The notes under the pieces are model-generated. The model ran no database searches. It worked only from the letters and a program-made list of their open reading frames with translations, and had not been told where the DNA came from. A program made the translations under genes and the position numbers. Shown one piece after another: positions 7,283-10,707 of a stretch of 10,707 nt of DNA (the first letter of the stretch is position 1; every line of letters begins with the position of its first letter). The DNA comes from Spirochaetia bacterium (GTDB taxonomy: Bacteria > Spirochaetota > Spirochaetia > JABMQR01): NCBI GenBank assembly GCA_016784705.1, contig JADHUD010000059.1, positions 1 through 10,707 of the forward strand, given 5' to 3'.

Positions 7283-9176
7283 ATTTTTTTGCTAACAGCC
7301 TTGATACGACATTGTTTAAATCACTGGGTCTGATCGGTTTAGCCAGATAGGCATCCAGACCTTTTTTAATAAGAGCTGATGAGTGTTCGATTTCGGAATA
7401 ACCTGAGATAATCAGAACCGGAACATCTTTTTTAATTTCACGTATTTTGTAGAAAACCTCTTCTCCGCTCATAATCGGCATTATCATATCCAGAATTACC
7501 AGATCGTATGTATCAGGATCGTTCTGAAAAATATTAAGAACCTCCAGCCCATCAGCACACGTAGTAACAGAATGGCCTGCTTTTGTCAGCAAATTATTAA
7601 GGAGAAACCGTATTACCTGCTCATCATCACAAACAAGAATTTTATGATTAGAAACAGGGGCTTTTTTGTTTGTGAGTGGTAACGTTAACTGTTCAACATT
7701 CACTTTCGGCAGATGCTGCTGAGGGTCATGCTTCAGATAGGGTATATACAGCGTGAAGGTTGTTCCCTTATTCAGCTCCGTATCTATTACTATTGCACCA
7801 TTGTGCCGGGTTATGGTTCCGAGAACAGCGGATAATCCCATTCCGGTTCCTGAACCGCTGGGCTTTGTAGTAAAAAACGGGTCGAAGACTTTTGGCAGGA
7901 TATGGCGGGGAATACCGGATCCTGTATCACTAACAGAAATTACACAATATTTCCCATTGGGAAGGACACCGTTAATCCAATGTATTTCATTATCTGCGAC
8001 TTCCTGCAGAGCCGCACGGTACATGAGTACCCCCCCTGCAGGCATCGAATCTCTGGCATTTAATCCCAGATTCAGTAAAGCGTTTTGCAGAAGTGAGCTG
8101 TCAGCTAATGCTGTTACCGGAAAGTTTGGAAGAGATTTCTTAAGCACGATTTTTCTATCAATTGAACGGGAGAGCAGTGCTATGACAGTATTAATCTCAG
8201 ATCCGATGTCAACAAAAGACTCACTGAACGTACCCTTTCTTGAGAATGCAAGAAGCTGTTTCGTTAATTCCTGAGAACTTTCAGCAGAACGTTTAATATG
8301 CATTACATATTCCCGATCTTCATCCTTAAGGTTATCAGAGAGAAGATTGGCATATCCCTGTATTGCCATAAGCTGATTGTTAAAGTCGTGTGCAATACCC
8401 CCTGCCAATTGACCAATAGCCTGCATTTTCTCAACCTGCCGAAGCTTGTCTTCCGTCTCTTTCTGGTGTGAAAGATCGATAATTTTGATCATAAGTGATG
8501 AACTGCCGCGCCACTCGATTCTTGAAAACGAAATTTCCAGCCAGGCGGAAAAACCATCACTTCTGTGGTACTCTTTCTCGTTTACAATATAGGGGATACC
8601 GGTATTGCGAACTGACAGTACTGCTTTTAAAAACTCTTTAAAATTAATTTCCCGTGTTTTCGGAAGAAGGCTCTTAATATTTATATCATCAAGAAGCTCT
8701 GCTTTCTGATTGATAAGACGTGCAAAAGAGGTATTCAGTGTAAGTATATTTCCATTAAATTTTGTTATGCAGATTGCAATTTTGAGGCTTTCCAGCAGCT
8801 GCTGCAAAGTTTCCTCATTCTGCTTCTGCTTTTCCCGGGTAAGATTGAAATTTCTCAGGGTGATGACAAGCAGGAATAATAAGATAAAAAGGATCAGCAG
8901 TGAAGAAGCCAACGCTGTAATCCACCACTCAAGTTTAAGCGCAGGAGTATTGGATTCTTTGTTTCCATTTCTCCTGGAGTCCAGTTCAATTATTGAGTTT
9001 ATCACTGTAATCGGAGAATCAGTGGGAGTCCTGGAAATTGCGGGCTGTGATAGAGAACCGGGATTATTGAATGAATCTGAAACTGAGGCATCAGCAGCAG
9101 GTAATATAAAAATAAAGAGTATGGAAATTATAATAAAAGCAGCTGTATTATTATACCGAAAAAATCTGAGAAACAT
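7278..9176 (-). CDS. Membrane-anchored hybrid sensor histidine kinase (PAS-HisKA-HATPase-REC)
   Basis: A 632-residue two-component sensor. Residues ~11-29 form a signal anchor or signal peptide ending PAADA/S; ~31-84 is a short extracytoplasmic stretch; ~85-107 is a membrane helix. A coiled region leads to a PAS domain (~127-240), the HisKA dimerisation helix with phospho-acceptor His263 in GGIAHDFNNQL, an HATPase with N box LGLNARD (Asn373), G1 VSDTGSGIP (Asp417), F box FDPFFTTK and G2 GSGTGMGLS, and a receiver domain (~511-630) with Asp517/Asp518, phospho-acceptor Asp563 in ILDMIMP, Ser591 and Lys613. All catalytic residues are intact. The periplasmic part is too small for a known sensor domain, so sensing may occur in PAS or via a partner. 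It ends in a receiver without output domain, implying a phosphotransfer step with proteins outside the window. It lies 149 bases upstream of the importer operon on the same strand, which hints at a shared signal but does not prove it. The ribosome site is weak. Confidence 0.93.
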   Translation of the reverse strand: MFLRFFRYNNTAAFIIISILFIFILPAADASVSDSFNNPGSLSQPAISRTPTDSPITVINSIIELDSRRNGNKESNTPALKLEWWITALASSLLILFILLFLLVITLRNFNLTREKQKQNEETLQQLLESLKIAICITKFNGNILTLNTSFARLINQKAELLDDINIKSLLPKTREINFKEFLKAVLSVRNTGIPYIVNEKEYHRSDGFSAWLEISFSRIEWRGSSSLMIKIIDLSHQKETEDKLRQVEKMQAIGQLAGGIAHDFNNQLMAIQGYANLLSDNLKDEDREYVMHIKRSAESSQELTKQLLAFSRKGTFSESFVDIGSEINTVIALLSRSIDRKIVLKKSLPNFPVTALADSSLLQNALLNLGLNARDSMPAGGVLMYRAALQEVADNEIHWINGVLPNGKYCVISVSDTGSGIPRHILPKVFDPFFTTKPSGSGTGMGLSAVLGTITRHNGAIVIDTELNKGTTFTLYIPYLKHDPQQHLPKVNVEQLTLPLTNKKAPVSNHKILVCDDEQVIRFLLNNLLTKAGHSVTTCADGLEVLNIFQNDPDTYDLVILDMIMPIMSGEEVFYKIREIKKDVPVLIISGYSEIEHSSALIKKGLDAYLAKPIRPSDLNNVVSRLLAKKF

Positions 9177-9181
9177 AAGCT

Positions 9182-9195
9182 CTATACTAGTATAG
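9182..9195. promoter_or_regulatory. 14-base perfect palindrome immediately upstream of the kinase ATG
   Basis: CTATACTAGTATAG reads the same on both strands and ends five bases before the kinase start codon (9176). It overlaps candidate -10 hexamers (TATACT, TAGTAT) on the minus strand, so a dimeric repressor bound here would block transcription. An imperfect further copy of the flanking AAGCTCT lies at 9211-9217. I find no convincing -35 box, so the promoter itself is uncertain. Confidence 0.4.
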
Positions 9196-9245
9196 TAGAT
9201 TATTTAGTACAAGCTCTCTATCAGTAAGTATGAAGGGGGATTTTT

Positions 9246-9285
9246 AAAAAAAGCAAAAAAAGCTGCCCCTGTAAGGGACAGCTTT
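9246..9285 (-). terminator. Rho-independent terminator of the RRM gene
   Basis: On the minus strand AAAGCTGTCCC and GGGGCAGCTTT pair (9270-9285 region with 9259-9270), 11 pairs with one internal mismatch and a three-base loop. The RNA then runs into U-rich sequence (rc of 9246-9258, two U tracts split by GC). It lies about 30 bases after the RRM stop codon and isolates that gene from the kinase gene downstream. Confidence 0.9.
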
Positions 9286-9315
9286 CCAGTTCAGATATTA
9301 TTGTAAAAAGATCAA

Positions 9316-9591
9316 TTAATAATTGTATTTATTCTGTCTGGGTTTTCTTTCGAGAGCTTCGTTTACACGAATGTTTCTTCCGCCGCTTTCTTTGCCGTCA
9401 AGCTCAGAAATTGCAGCGTCAGCGGCAGAACCGTCTTCCATTTCAACAAAACCAAAGCCCTTAGACCGGTTTGTATCTCGGTCAACAATAATGTTAACAC
9501 TCAGGACAGTTCCATACTGCTCGAAAAGATTCTGAAGATCGTCTTCAGTTGTTGTGTAACTAATGTTACCTACATAGATTTTTTTTGCCAT
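9316..9591 (-). CDS. Small RRM-domain RNA-binding protein
   Basis: A 91-residue cytosolic protein made of a single RNA recognition motif. RNP2 is IYVGNI (residues 5-10) and RNP1 is KGFGFVEM (44-51); the aromatic residues Tyr6, Phe46 and Phe48 that stack on RNA bases are all present. The fold order beta-alpha-beta-beta-alpha-beta can be followed from KKIYVGNISY through DDLQNLFEQYG, SVNIIVDRDT, GSAADAAISELDG and RNIRVNEAL, with a short basic tail ERKPRQNKYNY. Bacterial relatives, best studied in cyanobacteria (Rbp), are often cold-induced RNA-binding proteins. I start at 9591 (MAKKIYV), where relatives start and where AAGGA lies about 10 bases upstream; the longer frame from 9618 runs through that ribosome site. 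The leader has a hairpin (9611-9630) and AT-rich palindromes, and a terminator closes the unit, so it is monocistronic. Confidence 0.93.
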   Translation of the reverse strand: MAKKIYVGNISYTTTEDDLQNLFEQYGTVLSVNIIVDRDTNRSKGFGFVEMEDGSAADAAISELDGKESGGRNIRVNEALERKPRQNKYNY

Positions 9592-9610
9592 AATACAGCA
9601 TTCCTTTTCC

Positions 9611-9630
9611 GGAAACAAATTAATGTTTCC
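9611..9630 (-). promoter_or_regulatory. Leader hairpin just upstream of the RRM ribosome site
   Basis: GGAAACA (9611-9617) and TGTTTCC (9624-9630) form perfect 7-base arms with a six-base loop. In the RRM mRNA this stem would stand directly 5' of the AAGGA ribosome site. It could modulate translation or protect the mRNA end, or be a self-binding site for the RRM protein; the function is inferred. Confidence 0.45.
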
Positions 9631-9856
9631 TTTAATTTAAGATTTGCTTCATCAGGATGGCATGCTTGATTAAATTAAATTTAATTGATCTGATGGGAAA
9701 TTCTAAAAACAAGAAACCGCGAACCAGAAAGTAAAATTAAAAATCTCAGCTGCAGCCTTAGCTAAAGCAAGTAGATGTTAGCATGTAAGTATTTATTAGT
9801 CAATGAGACAATTTCGAAAATTTCAACACTTTTAATGCAGTTATATAATCTGCTAT

Positions 9857-9897
9857 TGCTTTATAACACCAACTATGGGAATATTTGTTATAAGGCA
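9857..9897. repeat. Long inverted repeat upstream of the lactonase gene
   Basis: TGCTTTATAACA (9857-9868) and TGTTATAAGGCA (9886-9897) pair over 12 positions with a single T-G wobble, around a 17-base loop. The inner 8 bases of each arm (TTATAACA/TGTTATAA) are perfect. It lies about 60 bases before the lactonase start, with no U-tract after it, so an operator for a dimeric regulator is more likely than a terminator. Confidence 0.6.
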
Positions 9898-9924
9898 TGT
9901 GTGAGTGCGCAAAAAAAAATCATG

Positions 9925-9943
9925 GTATTATCATGAATAATAC
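9925..9943 (+). promoter_or_regulatory. Inverted repeat overlapping a possible -10 box before the lactonase gene
   Basis: GTATTAT (9925-9931) and ATAATAC (9937-9943) are perfect 7-base arms with a five-base spacer. TATTAT (9926-9931) could serve as a -10 element, though no matching -35 box is visible. The repeat ends 14 bases before the ATG, where a bound repressor would block initiation. Confidence 0.4.
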
Positions 9944-9957
9944 ATCAGGTTGTATCA

Positions 9958-10707
9958 ATGGGTGAAAAACAGATAGTAGCAATAGGTACTTATGGGCCGG
10001 AAGATACCCATAACCTACGGTTGATTGAAATAAGCGGGCATGGTGCCGGCATACGGCAGACGGCAGCAGTTTCGGCTGGAATAAATCCTTCTTATGTCTG
10101 TCCCTCTGCCGATGGAAGATGGCTCTATGTTGTTAATGAAAAAAACAGGGAGTCCCACGGTTCGTATGGAGTGATCAAAACATATTCAATTAACAAAGAA
10201 TCATACAGTATATCGTTTGTATCTGAAATTGAAACGCGTGGTGATGATCCCTGCTGCATGGCCGAGACGCTGGACAGGAATTTTCTGATAGCCGTAAATT
10301 ATGGCAGCGGGTCTGTTGTTGTCATTGCAAAAGATACCCATGGAGTTTTGAAAAATATTGTTCACAAGACCCTTTTGATGGGTTTTGGGCCGAACAGAAA
10401 GCGTCAGCAAAGCGCGCACCCTCATTGGGTCACGTTTTCTCCTGATGGTAAATATATCTATATAACAGATTTGGGTTCTGACAGGATATGGATATTTACT
10501 ATAACCCTTGACGGGAAACTGCGGGCAGCGGATATTCCTGCAGTTTTGATGCCGCCCGGTTCCGGACCAAGAGCGCTGGTTTTTGATGGGGGCAAAGGGA
10601 TTGCCTTCTGTCTGAATGAGCTGTCTTCGACAATAACACCCTTCCGGTATGATAATGAGACAGGGATGCTCCACAGCCATCGCGCTGTCTTAACCCTTCC
10701 GGAGGGA
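9958..10707 (+). CDS. Lactonase-family beta-propeller, 6-phosphogluconolactonase-like, 3' truncated by window edge
   Basis: The first 250 codons of a seven-bladed beta-propeller of the lactonase family (YbhE/Pgl, YkgB), cytosolic, no signal peptide. Such enzymes hydrolyse 6-phosphogluconolactone in the oxidative pentose phosphate pathway. Family marks in order: IGTYG near the start, NPSYVCPSADGRWLYVVNE (~43-61), DDPCCM followed by AVNYGSGSVVVI (~100-125), QSAHPHWVTFSPDGKYIYITDLGSDRIWIF (~150-180) with the paired histidines kept, and GSGPRALVFDGGKG then CLNELSSTITPF (~200-230). The Arg of GPRH and the Glu of NEL are present, but the His after GPR is Ala here. Members are about 340-390 residues, so roughly a third is beyond the edge. 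AGG nine bases before the ATG is a weak ribosome site. Two inverted repeats upstream suggest control by a dimeric regulator. Other members of the family act on other lactones or cyclise muconate, so the substrate is likely but not certain. Confidence 0.88.
   Translation, partial: MGEKQIVAIGTYGPEDTHNLRLIEISGHGAGIRQTAAVSAGINPSYVCPSADGRWLYVVNEKNRESHGSYGVIKTYSINKESYSISFVSEIETRGDDPCCMAETLDRNFLIAVNYGSGSVVVIAKDTHGVLKNIVHKTLLMGFGPNRKRQQSAHPHWVTFSPDGKYIYITDLGSDRIWIFTITLDGKLRAADIPAVLMPPGSGPRALVFDGGKGIAFCLNELSSTITPFRYDNETGMLHSHRAVLTLPEG

Larger units (their letters stand above)
9592..9957. other. Gene-less divergent intergenic region of 366 bases with several inverted repeats
   Basis: I find no protein-coding frame, tRNA or known riboswitch here. 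The stretch is AT-rich and separates the minus-strand RRM gene from the plus-strand lactonase gene. It holds a hairpin in the RRM leader (9611-9630), an AT-only 14-base palindrome (9673-9686) lying between CATCAG/CTGATG arms (9650-9655, 9690-9695), an imperfect palindrome GCCTTAGCTAAAGC (9755-9768), a long inverted repeat (9857-9897) and a 7-base-arm inverted repeat (9925-9943). I see no convincing sigma-70 promoter pair on either strand. Confidence 0.7.

Noticed and set aside
8710..9195. Plus-strand open frame of 161 codons
   Set aside because: Antisense shadow of the kinase membrane and PAS region, no ribosome site and no recognisable domain.
9740..9800. Possible tRNA or small RNA gene from palindromes CAGCTGCAG and GCCTTAGCTAAAGC
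   Set aside because: No cloverleaf arms, no TTC-type T-loop, and no promoter or terminator to bound an RNA.
10201..10680. Minus-strand open frame of 159 codons
   Set aside because: Antisense to the lactonase propeller, whose blade motifs are clear; the frame shows no family pattern.

Overview
The window looks like chromosomal housekeeping and transport DNA from a diderm bacterium of moderate GC. The gene set (a small RRM protein, a TrpX-type binding-protein transporter with a non-lipoprotein receptor, a DUF2007 protein after an AddA/RecB helicase-nuclease) and the general protein style make me think of a spirochaete (Spirochaeta/Treponema-like). That placement is an inference, not proven. 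I see no insertion sequence, phage gene, CRISPR array, tRNA or rRNA.

Layout. Bases 3-2864 (+) are the 3' nine-hundred-odd codons of an AddA/RecB-type helicase-nuclease whose Walker A end lies upstream of the window. It overlaps by 13 bases a 75-residue DUF2007 protein (2852-3079, +). These converge, with only a 10-base gap, on a minus-strand MalY/PatB-type C-S lyase (3090-4292), which has a good sigma-70 promoter so close to its ATG that the mRNA is probably leaderless. Further right, all on the minus strand, lie an ABC importer of the TrpXYZ type (receptor 6133-7128, permease 5167-6063, ATPase 4376-5170, transcribed in that order from a promoter at 7165-7193), a membrane-anchored hybrid histidine kinase with a C-terminal receiver (7278-9176), and a 91-residue RRM RNA-binding protein (9316-9591) with a clear intrinsic terminator. 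A 366-base AT-rich divergent intergenic region with several inverted repeats follows. The last gene is the first 250 codons of a lactonase-family beta-propeller (9958 to the window edge, +), similar to 6-phosphogluconolactonase.

How they may work together. The receptor, permease and ATPase form one importer, predicted for an aromatic amino acid such as tryptophan. The kinase just upstream on the same strand could report on that importer or its ligand, but no partner response regulator is present. The other genes look like independent housekeeping units: recombination repair, sulfur amino acid metabolism, RNA binding and the pentose phosphate pathway. The least explained signals are non-coding: a perfect 20-base repeat that spans the stop codon of both the ATPase and the kinase genes, a triple 12-base repeat inside the helicase gene, probable leaderless transcription of the lyase gene, and the paired inverted repeats before the lactonase gene.
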